DNA of 64,000 nt from Massilia forsythiae (GTDB lineage: Bacteria > Pseudomonadota > Gammaproteobacteria > Burkholderiales > Burkholderiaceae_D): assembly GCF_012849555.1 (NCBI RefSeq), contig NZ_CP051685.1, positions 3,658,001-3,722,000 on the forward strand, given 5' to 3'. The position numbers and the translations under genes were made by a program. The notes beneath the pieces were generated by a model, which searched no databases, was not told the origin of the DNA, and saw nothing but the letters and a program-made list of their open reading frames with translations. Positions 34,723 to 43,156 of the stretch are shown here, piece after piece (positions within the stretch are counted from its first letter, which is position 1; every line of letters starts with the position of its first letter).

Positions 34723-36054
34723 TCAGTCGATCCACGCCTTCCAGATCAGGATCACGTTCAGGCTGACGATGGTCGCCATCATGGCCCAGGCCACCACCGC
34801 GACGGTGCGCGGGCTGGCGAAGCGGCCCATGATGTCGCGGCTGCTGGTATAGCGGATCAGCGGCAGCATGGCGAATGGCAACTGCAGGCTGAGCACCACC
34901 TGGCTGAACAGCAGCAACTGGCCGATACCCTGCTCGCCATAGGCAGCGGTGACGAAGAACGCCGGCACGATGGCGATCGAGCGCGTGATCAGGCGCCGCG
35001 CCCACGGCGGCAACTTGACCTGGATAAACCCTTCCATCACGATCTGGCCGGCCAGGGTGGCGGTGACGGACGAGCTCTGGCCGGCGGCCAGCAGGGCCAC
35101 CGCGAACAGCGTGCTGGCCACTGCCGCGCCGGTGAGCGGCCCGAGCAGGCGGTAGGCATCCTGCAGTTCCGCCACCTGCTGGTTGCCGCTGCCGTGGAAC
35201 ACGGCGCCGGACGTGACCAGGATGGCGGCGTTCACCAGGAAGGCGAAGCACAGCGCCACCACGATGTCGGCGGTGGCGAAGCGGATGGCGCCGGCCTTGC
35301 CTTCGTCGCTGATGTCGAAGCGCCGCGTCTGCACCACCGACGAGTGCAGGTACAGGTTGTGCGGCATGACGGTGGCGCCGATGATGCCGATCGCCAGGTA
35401 CAGCATGCCGGGGTCGGTGACGGTGCGGGCGCTCGGAATGAAGCCGGCCGCCACCGCCGCCCATTCGGGCCGGGCCAGCACCAGGTTAATGCCGAAACAC
35501 AGGAACACGATCGCCAGCAGGCTCATGATGAACGCTTCCAGGTACTTGAAGCCGAACTTCTGCAGCCACAAAATCAGCAGCACGTCGAGCACGGTGAGCA
35601 GCACGCCGATGCTCAGTGGAATGTGGAACAACATGTTCAGGGCGATCGCCGTGCCGATCACCTCGGCCAGGTCGCAGGCGCAGATCGCCAGTTCGCACAG
35701 CAGCCATTGCGCCATGGCCGAGCGGCGCGAGGAATGTTGCCGGGTCAGCTGGGCCAGGTCGGCCTGGGCCACGATGCCCAGGCGCGCCGACAGCACCTGC
35801 AGCAGCATCGCCATGATGCTGGACAGGCCGACGATCCACAGCAGGGCATAGCCGTAGCTGGCGCCGCCGGCCAGGTCGGTGGCCCAGTTGCCCGGGTCCA
35901 TGTAGCCGACCGCGACCAGGTAGCCCGGTCCGATGAAGGCCAGGATGCGGCGCCACCAGGGGCCGCTGGTGCGCACCGGCACGCTGCGCTGGGCATTGGC
36001 GCCGAGTTCGGCGTCGATGCCGTCCGGCGTGCTGGCTAGCACGGGCGGTGTCAT
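34723..36054 (-). CDS. mntH: Nramp-family divalent metal (Mn/Fe) transporter
   Basis: Proton-coupled importer of Mn(II)/Fe(II) in the inner membrane. 443 residues with about 11 hydrophobic segments. The metal-binding motifs are YMDPGNWATDLAGG in helix 1 (DPGN) and ATVMPHNLYLHSS in helix 6 (MPH), both intact. ATG 36054-36052 follows CAGGATATGTC at correct spacing; an upstream in-frame ATG adds 13 residues without better support. Metal choice (Mn versus Fe) cannot be proven, but the MPH motif favours transition metals. A 22-bp inverted repeat lies upstream. Confidence 0.93.
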   Translation of the reverse strand: MTPPVLASTPDGIDAELGANAQRSVPVRTSGPWWRRILAFIGPGYLVAVGYMDPGNWATDLAGGASYGYALLWIVGLSSIMAMLLQVLSARLGIVAQADLAQLTRQHSSRRSAMAQWLLCELAICACDLAEVIGTAIALNMLFHIPLSIGVLLTVLDVLLILWLQKFGFKYLEAFIMSLLAIVFLCFGINLVLARPEWAAVAAGFIPSARTVTDPGMLYLAIGIIGATVMPHNLYLHSSVVQTRRFDISDEGKAGAIRFATADIVVALCFAFLVNAAILVTSGAVFHGSGNQQVAELQDAYRLLGPLTGAAVASTLFAVALLAAGQSSSVTATLAGQIVMEGFIQVKLPPWARRLITRSIAIVPAFFVTAAYGEQGIGQLLLFSQVVLSLQLPFAMLPLIRYTSSRDIMGRFASPRTVAVVAWAMMATIVSLNVILIWKAWID

Positions 36055-36127
36055 GACATATCCTGCGGCTGGTACATCGAAGCTCCTCGGCAACTATCGG
36101 GCGCGGCCTGGACCGCAACCGGTTCAT

Positions 36128-36149
36128 GCAATACAGATCCTCATATTGC
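36128..36149 (-). promoter_or_regulatory. 22-bp inverted repeat upstream of mntH, possible operator
   Basis: GCAATACAGATCCTCATATTGC has inverted ends GCAATA/TATTGC, about 75 bases before the mntH start. The half-site spacing suits a dimeric regulator. It does not match the E. coli MntR or Fur boxes, so the regulator is unknown. Confidence 0.4.
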
Positions 36150-36332
36150 GCAGATTTCCATGCTGGTTCTGTTGGCTGGAGCACATTTAGGCAAAGCACA
36201 AGATTGTTTTTGCCGGCCGCCTGTTGTATTTCTGATGAGACAAGCATACCGGAAACCCGCAAGAACCCCGCTAATCCCCTGCCGCCAGCAGTGTGAAGCT
36301 TGCAAAGCCTAGCCGTGCGGCCGGATTTGCCC

Positions 36333-36338
36333 TATACT
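36333..36338 (+). promoter_or_regulatory. -10 box of rpsO
   Basis: TATACT in the context GCCCTATACTCGCGGGTC, about 87 bases upstream of the rpsO ATG; the leader length leaves room for S15 autoregulation. The -35 element is weak. Confidence 0.5.
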
Positions 36339-36424
36339 CGCGGGTCTGCCCATGTCGGGCAGGCATTCGAACAATCACGGTGCGCTGGGTTTCGACTCAT
36401 GCACCGCATGTGAAAGGCAAGATC

Positions 36425-36694
36425 ATGACCGTAGAAACCCTCGACAAAGCCGCCATCATCGCGGACAACGCCCGCGGCGAAAAAGACACCGGCTCGCCGG
36501 AAGTGCAAGTCGCGCTGCTGACCGCACGCATCAACGACCTGAACGGCCACTTCAAGGAACACAAGAAGGACCACCACTCGCGCCGCGGCCTGATCATGAT
36601 GGTCAACCGTCGCAAGAGCCTGCTGGCTTACCTGAAGCGCAAGGACCTGAACCGCTACCGCGACCTGATCGCCAAGCTGGGCCTGCGTAAGTAA
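36425..36694 (+). CDS. rpsO: 30S ribosomal protein S15
   Basis: Primary 16S rRNA-binding protein of the 30S platform. 89 residues, full length. [20 protein letters not shown], then [20 protein letters not shown] and [20 protein letters not shown] are the conserved core that contacts helices 20-22; the C terminus KLGLRK is standard. A terminator follows, then pnp, the classic rpsO-pnp arrangement. Confidence 0.98.
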   Translation: MTVETLDKAAIIADNARGEKDTGSPEVQVALLTARINDLNGHFKEHKKDHHSRRGLIMMVNRRKSLLAYLKRKDLNRYRDLIAKLGLRK

Positions 36695-36737
36695 TCGCTT
36701 GTATCGAGCATTGGGCATCGCGCCGAACGCTTGATGG

Positions 36738-36782
36738 AAAAATGCCTGCGTCAGTCTGACTGCCGCGGGCATTTTTTGTTTT
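36738..36782 (+). terminator. Rho-independent terminator after rpsO
   Basis: AAAATGCC-t-GCG-t-CAGT-ctg-ACTG-c-CGC-g-GGCATTTT is an almost complete 17-bp stem with a three-base loop, followed by TTGTTTTTG. It would stop most rpsO transcripts before pnp. Confidence 0.9.
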
Positions 36783-36882
36783 TGTGCTTCCCGATGGCGA
36801 GGAAGCAAGGCCGCCACAGCGGCCCGTGGTGAGGTGAACGACAGCGCCTGAAAATCTGTCGGCAAATAGAAAGGGAAATCCC

Positions 36883-38982
36883 ATGTTTAACAAAGTTACC
36901 AAGACCTTCCAATACGGCGACCATACCGTCACCCTGGAAACCGGCGAAATCGCGCGCCAGGCCAGCGGCGCCGTGCTGGTGTCGGTGGAAGATACCGTCG
37001 TGCTGGCCACCGTGGTCGCCAAGAAGGACGCCAAGCCGGGCCAGGACTTCTTCCCGCTGACCGTCGACTACATCGAGAAGGCCTACGCCGCCGGCAAGAT
37101 CCCGGGCGGCTTCTTCAAGCGCGAAGGCCGTCCGTCGGAAAAGGAAACGCTGACCTCGCGCCTGATCGACCGTCCGATCCGCCCGCTGTTCCCGGAAGGC
37201 TACCTGAACGAAGTGCAGGTCATCATCCACGTGCTGTCGGTGAATCCTGAAATCGATCCGGACATCCCGTCGATGATCGGCGCCTCGGCCGCCCTGTGCG
37301 TGTCCGGCATCCCGTTCAGCGGCCCGATCGGCGCCGCCCGCGTCGGCTACGCCAACGGCCAGTACATCCTGAACCCGACCACCACCCAGCTCAAGACCTC
37401 GCAGATGGACCTGGTCGTGGCCGGCACCGAGCACGCCGTGCTGATGGTCGAATCCGAAGCGCAGCAACTGTCGGAAGAAATCATGCTGGGCGCGGTCGTC
37501 TACGGCCACGAGCAGATGAAGGCCGTGATCGACGCCATCCATGCCCTGGTGGAAGAGGGCGGCAAGCCGGAAGTCGAATGGGCGCCGGCGCCGAAGAACG
37601 AGACCCTGATCGCGCAGGTCGCGCAACTGGCCGACGCGAAAATCCGCGACGCCTACCAGACCCGCGAAAAATCGGCGCGCCAGCAAAAGCTGAAGTCGCT
37701 GTCCGGCGAAGTGCAGGCTGCGCTGGCCGAGCAGGGCGTGCAGGCGGATGGCGCCGAAGTCGGCAACATCCTGTTCGACATGGAAGCCAAGGTCGTGCGT
37801 TCCCAGATCCTGGACGGCGAGCCGCGCATCGACGGCCGCGACACCCGCACCGTGCGTCCGATCTCGATCCGCACCAGCGTGCTGCCGCGCACCCACGGTT
37901 CCGCGCTGTTCACCCGCGGCGAAACGCAGGCGCTGGTGATCGCCACCCTGGGCACCGGCCGCGACAGCCAGAAGATCGACGCGCTGATGGGCGAGTACAC
38001 CGACGACTTCATGATGCACTACAACATGCCGCCGTTCGCCACCGGCGAAACCGGCCGCGTCGGCACCCCGAAGCGCCGCGAGATCGGCCATGGCCGCCTG
38101 GCCAAGCGCGCGCTGGTCGCCGCGCTGCCGGCGCAGGACGAGTTCAGCTACTCGGTGCGCCTGGTGTCGGAAATCACCGAATCGAACGGTTCCTCGTCGA
38201 TGGCCTCCGTCTGCGGCGGCTGCCTGGCGCTGATGGACGCCGGCGTGCCGATGAAGGCGCACGTGGCCGGCATCGCCATGGGCCTGATCAAGGAAGGCGG
38301 CAAGTTCGCCGTCCTGACCGACATCCTGGGCGATGAAGACCACCTGGGCGACATGGACTTCAAGGTGGCCGGCACCGCGCAGGGCATCACCGCGCTGCAG
38401 ATGGACATCAAGATCCAGGGCATCACCAAGGAAATCATGCAGGTCGCGCTGGCGCAGGCCAAGGACGGCCGCCAGCACATCCTGGCCGAGATGCAGAAGG
38501 CGATGCCGACCGTGAAGACCGAACTGTCGGACTTCGCCCCGCGCCTGATCACCATCAAGATCAACCCGGAAAAGATCCGTGACGTGATCGGCAAGGGCGG
38601 CGCCGTGATCCGCGCGCTGACCGAAGAGACCGGCACCCAGATCGACATCACCGACGAAGGCATCGTGACCATCGCCTCGGTCGACGCCGCCGCCGGCCAG
38701 GAAGCCAAGCGCCGCATCGAAGAGCTGACGGCCTCGGTCGAAGTGGGCAAGACCTACGACGGCACCGTGCTGAAGCTGCTGGACTTCGGCGCCATCGTGC
38801 AGGTGATGCCGGGCAAGGACGGCTTGCTGCACATCTCGCAGATCGCCAACGAGCGCGTGAACGCCGTGTCCGACTACCTCAAGGAAGGCCAGCAGGTACG
38901 CGTGAAGGTGCTGGAGACCGACGAGCGCGGTCGCCTGAAGCTGTCGATGAAGGCGGCCGATCCGGCCGAAGCGGCGCAGTAA
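36883..38982 (+). CDS. pnp: Polyribonucleotide nucleotidyltransferase
   Basis: Phosphorolytic 3'-5' exoribonuclease of the degradosome. 699 residues. Two RNase PH-like domains: the first from the N terminus ([40 protein letters not shown]), the second from about residue 310 ([20 protein letters not shown]) with the catalytic region [20 protein letters not shown]. The KH domain carries [19 protein letters not shown] and the S1 domain [23 protein letters not shown] follows AGGGAAATCCC. Probably also transcribed by read-through from rpsO. Confidence 0.98.
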   Translation: MFNKVTKTFQYGDHTVTLETGEIARQASGAVLVSVEDTVVLATVVAKKDAKPGQDFFPLTVDYIEKAYAAGKIPGGFFKREGRPSEKETLTSRLIDRPIRPLFPEGYLNEVQVIIHVLSVNPEIDPDIPSMIGASAALCVSGIPFSGPIGAARVGYANGQYILNPTTTQLKTSQMDLVVAGTEHAVLMVESEAQQLSEEIMLGAVVYGHEQMKAVIDAIHALVEEGGKPEVEWAPAPKNETLIAQVAQLADAKIRDAYQTREKSARQQKLKSLSGEVQAALAEQGVQADGAEVGNILFDMEAKVVRSQILDGEPRIDGRDTRTVRPISIRTSVLPRTHGSALFTRGETQALVIATLGTGRDSQKIDALMGEYTDDFMMHYNMPPFATGETGRVGTPKRREIGHGRLAKRALVAALPAQDEFSYSVRLVSEITESNGSSSMASVCGGCLALMDAGVPMKAHVAGIAMGLIKEGGKFAVLTDILGDEDHLGDMDFKVAGTAQGITALQMDIKIQGITKEIMQVALAQAKDGRQHILAEMQKAMPTVKTELSDFAPRLITIKINPEKIRDVIGKGGAVIRALTEETGTQIDITDEGIVTIASVDAAAGQEAKRRIEELTASVEVGKTYDGTVLKLLDFGAIVQVMPGKDGLLHISQIANERVNAVSDYLKEGQQVRVKVLETDERGRLKLSMKAADPAEAAQ

Positions 38983-39017
38983 TACCGGGACGGGCCGCCT
39001 CCGCGGCCTGCCGGATG

Positions 39018-39052
39018 AAAACCGCCGGTGCGCGAGCCCGGCGGTTTTTTAT
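39018..39052 (+). terminator. Rho-independent terminator after pnp
   Basis: AAAACCGCCGG (39018-39028) pairs with CCGGCGGTTTTTT (38-50 of the same block) around a nine-base loop and ends in six T. The same hairpin ends the opposing DUF5694 remnant, whose stop codon lies in its 3' flank. Confidence 0.9.
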
Positions 39053-40147
39053 TCGTCCAGCACGCGCGCGGACGGCACGATGCGCACGTCGTGCATCTGG
39101 TTCAAATACGCTTCCAGGTACCACTTGTGGCTGGCGCCGACGATCACCAGCGTGCGGCTGCCCGGCTGGAAACCGATCGCCTCGCGGATATTGGCCGCCA
39201 TGCGCAGGTTGCGCGTTTCCCAGTAGCCCAGGTAGCCGCGGCCGAACTGCTGCGGCGAGGGTTCCTCCAGCGCCGCGCCGAAGTCGCTGTCGTAGACCAG
39301 GCGCGCCTGGGCCGGGTCGTTGAGGGCGCGGTACAGCGCCAGCACGCCCTCGGCGTCGCCGACCCGCGCGTCCAGGCGCTCGTCCATCTGCTTGCGCCTG
39401 GCCGTGGCCGGATTGTCCCAGGCCCTGGCGATGGCGGCGCCGGCCGCCTTCGGGTCGGCGTCGGGCGCGTCCGCCGTGGTCGTCCATGCTCAGCACGCGT
39501 TCGAGGCCGAGGGCGGCGGCCAGCGGCGCCGCGAGCAGGCTGTCCTCGCCGCGCGCGCCGCGACCGCCGCGCCGTTGTTCCAGCGCCGCCACCAGCGTGG
39601 CGTCGAGGCCGTCGCCGGCATGGCGTTCGGCCGGCGCCAGGCGCAGCCACTGCACCAGCCCCGACACCGGTTCGCCCCCGGCCAGGAACACGGCGGCCAG
39701 GCGGCGCCGCTGCGCCGGTGTCGGGGCGGCAGGCCAGGCGGCCAGCGTGCGCTCGATCTCGGCGGTGGCGGCCGGCACGTCCAGGCCGGTGGCGGCGCGC
39801 GCCGGCGCCGGATCCCAGCCGCAATACGCGTCGATCGATTCGCGGTAGCGCGCCGGGTAGCGGCGCATCAGGTCGCACTGCGGGCCGGACAGGTTCTCGA
39901 TGGCGACGATGCGCGGCCGCCAGGCCAGCAGGCGCTCGTGCAGCAGGCGCAGGGCGGCCGGCTGGAACGCCGGCGGCAGGTACTTCAGGTGGGCGGTGCC
40001 CAGCACCAGCACCTCGTTCGGCACGCCCTTTGCCGGACCCTTCAATGCGGCAGGGTCGAAGCGTGCGGCGCCGTCGGGCGCATGCGCGTGGGCGCCGGCG
40101 ACGTGCAGCAGGGTAGTTGCCAACAGGCAGGCAAGTCGGTTGTGCAT
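39049..40147 (-). pseudogene. DUF5694 (TraB-like) exported protein, frameshifted
   Basis: A DUF5694 gene split between two frames. The first part (40147 down to about 39476) codes a signal-peptide-like start (MHNRLACLLATTLLHVAGAH-AHA), then VLVLGTAHLKYLPPAFQP and RIVAIENLSGPQCDLMRRY, the family core, to VLSMDDH. The rest (about 39477 to 39052) continues in another frame as TADAPDADPKAAGAAIARAW ... to SRTLVIVGASHKWYLEAYLN at the C terminus. Insertion of AC at about 39477 (CACACG instead of CACG) would restore one frame of about 366 codons. Ribosome site GGAAGGGACGACCGA is intact. Either a recent mutation or a sequencing error. Role of the family unknown. Confidence 0.75.
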
Positions 40148-40357
40148 TCGGTCGTCCCTTCCGGTGTCGTCGATCATGAAACCGATCCTGCACCGCTGCG
40201 GGCACGGGCCGCACAGGAATGAGACAGGCTGCCTGTTTGGCAGGATGAGATGCATTCGACCCATGTCGCGCAACAAATGACGTGCACCCGCGGCAACACG
40301 GGAAAATAATTCCTGAGCGCACTTATGAACGGCCCATGGAGTCTATGTAAGGAGTGG

Positions 40358-40363
40358 TATAGT
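40358..40363 (+). promoter_or_regulatory. Possible -10 box of the stressosome operon
   Basis: TATAGT about 75 bases before the RsbR start, in a locally AT-rich block (40270-40440, the least GC-rich stretch of this region). No clear -35 matches. GTATTGACAAATAC, a small inverted repeat, follows at about 40389-40402. Confidence 0.4.
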
Positions 40364-40438
40364 CTCTCATTTGCAACTTGCTCAACATGTATTGACAAAT
40401 ACGAGCAAAAAACCAGATCGATCACAAAGGAAACATAG

Positions 40439-41308
40439 ATGACCCCTCAGGATTACGCGACCCGCATCAGCCAGATCATCCAGGACCACGAGGCCGAGAT
40501 CGGCGCGGAGTGGGTGGCGCAATTGGAGGCGTTGACGATGCGCTCGAGCGTCGTATCCAAAGAGCAATTGCGTAATCACTGCCGCCAATTCCTGGCCGCG
40601 TTCGCCGCCGCTGCCCGCGCGGGCGAGCTGCAGAACATCGAGCACCGCGCCTGGGACGAGGTGCGCGATTTGCTGGCCGAGATCTCGGCCGTGCGCGCCA
40701 AGGGCGGCTCGACCCCGAGCGAAACCGCGACCTTCGTGTTCTCGCTCAAGCAGCCGCTGTTCGCGCACCTGCGCAGCGCATTCGGCGCGGATGCCGCCGG
40801 CCTGGCGGACACGTCCTGGACCGTCAACACCCTGCTCGACAAGCTGGGCCTGTTCACCATCGAAGCCTTCCAGCGCACGCGCGACCAGATCATCGTGCGC
40901 CAGCAGCAGGAATTGCTGGAGCTGTCGACGCCGGTGGTGAAACTGTGGGACGGCATCCTGGCACTGCCGCTGATCGGCACCCTCGATTCGGCGCGCACCC
41001 AGGTGGTCATGGAAAACATCCTGCAGAAGATCGTCGATACCGGCGCCGCCATCGCCATCATCGACATCACCGGCGTGCCCACCGTGGACACGCTGGTGGC
41101 GCAGCACCTGATGAAGACCATCGCCGCGGCGCGCCTGATGGGCGCCGACTGCATCATCAGCGGCATCCGCCCGCAGATCGCGCAGACCATCGTGCACCTG
41201 GGCGTGAACCTGGAAGACGTGGTCACCAAGGCGACGCTGGCGGATGCGTTCCAGGTGGCGCTGCAGCGCGCCGGCGCGCGCGTGGTCGCCGGCGGCGCGA
41301 AGGACTGA
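40439..41308 (+). CDS. rsbR: RsbR-type stressosome sensor with STAS domain
   Basis: Stressosome sensory component: an N-terminal input domain (about 1-165) and a C-terminal STAS domain. The N part (RISQIIQDHEAEIGAEWVAQ) is helical and may be a RsbRD/non-heme globin-like sensor fold, not a PAS. The STAS domain begins ELSTPVVKLWDGILALPLIG and carries IAIIDITGVPTVDTLVAQHL, including the Thr positions that RsbT phosphorylates in B. subtilis RsbRA. 289 residues. It is first in a six-gene operon; rsbS starts two bases after its stop. Confidence 0.93.
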   Translation: MTPQDYATRISQIIQDHEAEIGAEWVAQLEALTMRSSVVSKEQLRNHCRQFLAAFAAAARAGELQNIEHRAWDEVRDLLAEISAVRAKGGSTPSETATFVFSLKQPLFAHLRSAFGADAAGLADTSWTVNTLLDKLGLFTIEAFQRTRDQIIVRQQQELLELSTPVVKLWDGILALPLIGTLDSARTQVVMENILQKIVDTGAAIAIIDITGVPTVDTLVAQHLMKTIAAARLMGADCIISGIRPQIAQTIVHLGVNLEDVVTKATLADAFQVALQRAGARVVAGGAKD

Positions 41309-41310
41309 GC

Positions 41311-41667
41311 ATGGAACGCATCCCGATCCTGCGCATGGGCGACCTGCTGCTGGTGACGATCCAGGTCGACATGCACGACCGGCTGGCGCTGCAGCTGCAG
41401 GACGACCTGACCGAACGCATCGTGAGCGACCGCGCCAGGGGCGTGCTGATCGACATCTCGGCGCTGGACCTGGTCGATTCCTTCATCGGCCGCATGATCA
41501 GCAACACCGCGGCCATGGCGCGCGTGCTCGACGCGCGCACCGTGGTGGTCGGCATGCAGCCGGCGGTGGCGATCACGCTGGTCGAGCTGGGCCTGACGCT
41601 GGACGGCGTCAAGACCGCGCTGAATGTCGAAAAGGGCATGGCCCTGCTAGGAAAGAACATCGTTTGA
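41311..41667 (+). CDS. rsbS: RsbS-type stressosome scaffold (STAS domain)
   Basis: A 118-residue stand-alone STAS protein that co-assembles with RsbR and sequesters RsbT. RIPILRMGDLLLVTIQVDMH opens the domain; the phosphorylatable Ser is in VLIDISALDLVDSFIGRMIS, equivalent to Ser59 of B. subtilis RsbS. The stop (TGATGA) overlaps the rsbT ATG by one base. The RSST order R-S-T is kept exactly. Confidence 0.94.
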   Translation: MERIPILRMGDLLLVTIQVDMHDRLALQLQDDLTERIVSDRARGVLIDISALDLVDSFIGRMISNTAAMARVLDARTVVVGMQPAVAITLVELGLTLDGVKTALNVEKGMALLGKNIV

Positions 41668-42134
41668 TGAACGCCGCGCAACAAAACCGGGTCGCCTTCG
41701 CGTCCGACGTGCTGGAGCGTCACGGGCGGCTGCGCACTGCGCGCATGACCCTGCCGCTGCGCTCGGACGAGGACGTGGTCGCGCTGCGCCGCCATGTGCG
41801 CGAGCGCGCCGTGGCGATCGCGCTGTCCCTGGTCGAGCAGACCAAGCTGGTGACGGCGGCCAGCGAACTGGCGCGCAACACCATCAAGTACGGCGGCGGC
41901 GGCGAAGCCCACCTGGACGCGCTGGCCGACAGCCTGCGCCAGGGCGTGTGCCTGGTCTTCGTCGACGACGGCCCTGGCATTGCCGATATCGACCAGGCGC
42001 TGCGCGACGGCTTCACCACCGGCGGCGGCCTGGGCCTGGGACTGGGCGGGGCCAAGCGCCTGGTCGACGAGTTCGACATTGAATCACGCACGGGAGAGGG
42101 CACGGCCGTGTCCATCGTCAAATGGAAACGCTGA
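41667..42134 (+). CDS. rsbT: RsbT-type switch kinase
   Basis: GHKL serine/threonine kinase that phosphorylates RsbR and RsbS on stress and is then released. 155 residues. ATP-site motifs: N-box ASELARNTIKYGGGG, G1 box VFVDDGPGIADIDQALRDGF, and G2 box GGGLGLGLGGAKRLVDEFDI. An N-terminal extension of about 28 residues is longer than in B. subtilis. It overlaps the next gene by 13 bases, indicating tight coupling. Confidence 0.94.
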   Translation: MNAAQQNRVAFASDVLERHGRLRTARMTLPLRSDEDVVALRRHVRERAVAIALSLVEQTKLVTAASELARNTIKYGGGGEAHLDALADSLRQGVCLVFVDDGPGIADIDQALRDGFTTGGGLGLGLGGAKRLVDEFDIESRTGEGTAVSIVKWKR

Positions 42135-43156
42135 TCAGTTCGCTGCAACCGCATATCCCGTTCGCCATCAACCACGCCAGCGACGTCGCCGCCGCGCGCC
42201 GCGCCGGCCAGAAGCTGGCCGATGCGCTCGGCTTCAACGAGGTGCAGGCGGGACGCCTGGCGATCGTGATCACCGAAGCCGCCACCAACATCGTCAAGCA
42301 TGCCGGCGAAGGCATGCTGTACATCATGCGCGCCCAGTCGGGCATCTCGACGCCGGGCGTGGACGTGCTGGCGGTCGACAACGGTCCCGGCATCGCCGAC
42401 CTGGAAACCAGCCTGCGCGACGGCGTCTCGACCGCCGGCACCGCCGGCACCGGCCTGGGCGCGCTGCACCGGCAGGCCAACGAATTCGACGTGTGGTCGA
42501 TGCCGGGCAAGGGCGCCGCATTCTTCATGCGCGTGTGGAGCACGCCGGCGCCGCCGGAACCGTGCGGCGTCGAAGTCGGCGCCCTGTTCGTGCCGCTGGC
42601 CGGCGAGGATGCCTGCGGCGACGGCTGGGCCGCGTCCTGCAACCCGGACGGCGCCACGCTGCTCGGCGTGGACGGCCTCGGTCATGGCGAGAAAGCGTCC
42701 GAGGCTGCGGTGGCCGCCATCCGGGCGCTCGAAGTGCATCCGTCCGCCTTTCCGGAAGAAGTGCTGCAGCGCGCCCACGAGGCGCTGCGCGGCACCCGCG
42801 GCGCGGCGCTGTCGGTGGCGCGCATCGAGTACGAGGGCGACGACGTGCGCTTCGCCGGCATCGGCAACGTGTCCGGCATCGTCGACGACGGCGCCGCGCG
42901 CCGCGCGCTGGTGTCGCACAACGGCATCGTCGGCCACAACATGCGCAAGGTCCACACCTTCACCGTCGACTGCCCGAGCGGGGCGCTGGTGATCCTGCAT
43001 TCGGACGGCGTGCAGACCCAGTGGGACCTGCGCGCCTATCCGGGCCTGTACGCACGCGCGCCGGCGATCGTGGCCGGCATCCTGATGCGCGATTTCATGC
43101 GCGGACGCGACGATGCCATGGTGCTGGTGGCGCGCCGCCGCGAGAGGTGCGCATGA
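42122..43156 (+). CDS. GHKL-SpoIIE (PP2C) fusion, RsbX-like phosphatase
   Basis: A 344-residue fusion. N-terminal GHKL ATPase-like domain (about 20-140): VITEAATNIVKHAGEGMLYI (N box), LAVDNGPGIADLETSLRDGV and TAGTGLGALHRQANEFDVWS. C-terminal SpoIIE/PP2C phosphatase (about 150-340): LLGVDGLGHGEKASEAAVAA (metal-binding Asp-Gly) and ALVILHSDGVQTQWDLRAYP, RGRDDAMVLVARR (last metal Asp). In B. subtilis RsbX is the phosphatase that resets RsbR and RsbS; here it carries a second kinase-like domain. It overlaps rsbT by 13 bases and the next kinase by four. Confidence 0.9.
   Translation: METLISSLQPHIPFAINHASDVAAARRAGQKLADALGFNEVQAGRLAIVITEAATNIVKHAGEGMLYIMRAQSGISTPGVDVLAVDNGPGIADLETSLRDGVSTAGTAGTGLGALHRQANEFDVWSMPGKGAAFFMRVWSTPAPPEPCGVEVGALFVPLAGEDACGDGWAASCNPDGATLLGVDGLGHGEKASEAAVAAIRALEVHPSAFPEEVLQRAHEALRGTRGAALSVARIEYEGDDVRFAGIGNVSGIVDDGAARRALVSHNGIVGHNMRKVHTFTVDCPSGALVILHSDGVQTQWDLRAYPGLYARAPAIVAGILMRDFMRGRDDAMVLVARRRERCA

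Larger units (their letters stand above)
36055..36424. other. Divergent promoter region between mntH and rpsO
   Basis: About 370 bases with no gene. It contains a possible operator for mntH (36128-36149), a moderately AT-rich stretch near 36200-36245, and the rpsO promoter with TATACT at 36333-36338 about 90 bases before the rpsO ATG. I looked for a yybP-ykoY manganese riboswitch on the minus strand and did not see its core sequence. Confidence 0.65.

Noticed and set aside
36055..36290. Manganese riboswitch (yybP-ykoY) upstream of mntH
   Set aside because: The conserved core was not found on the minus strand; only a protein-operator-like inverted repeat is visible.
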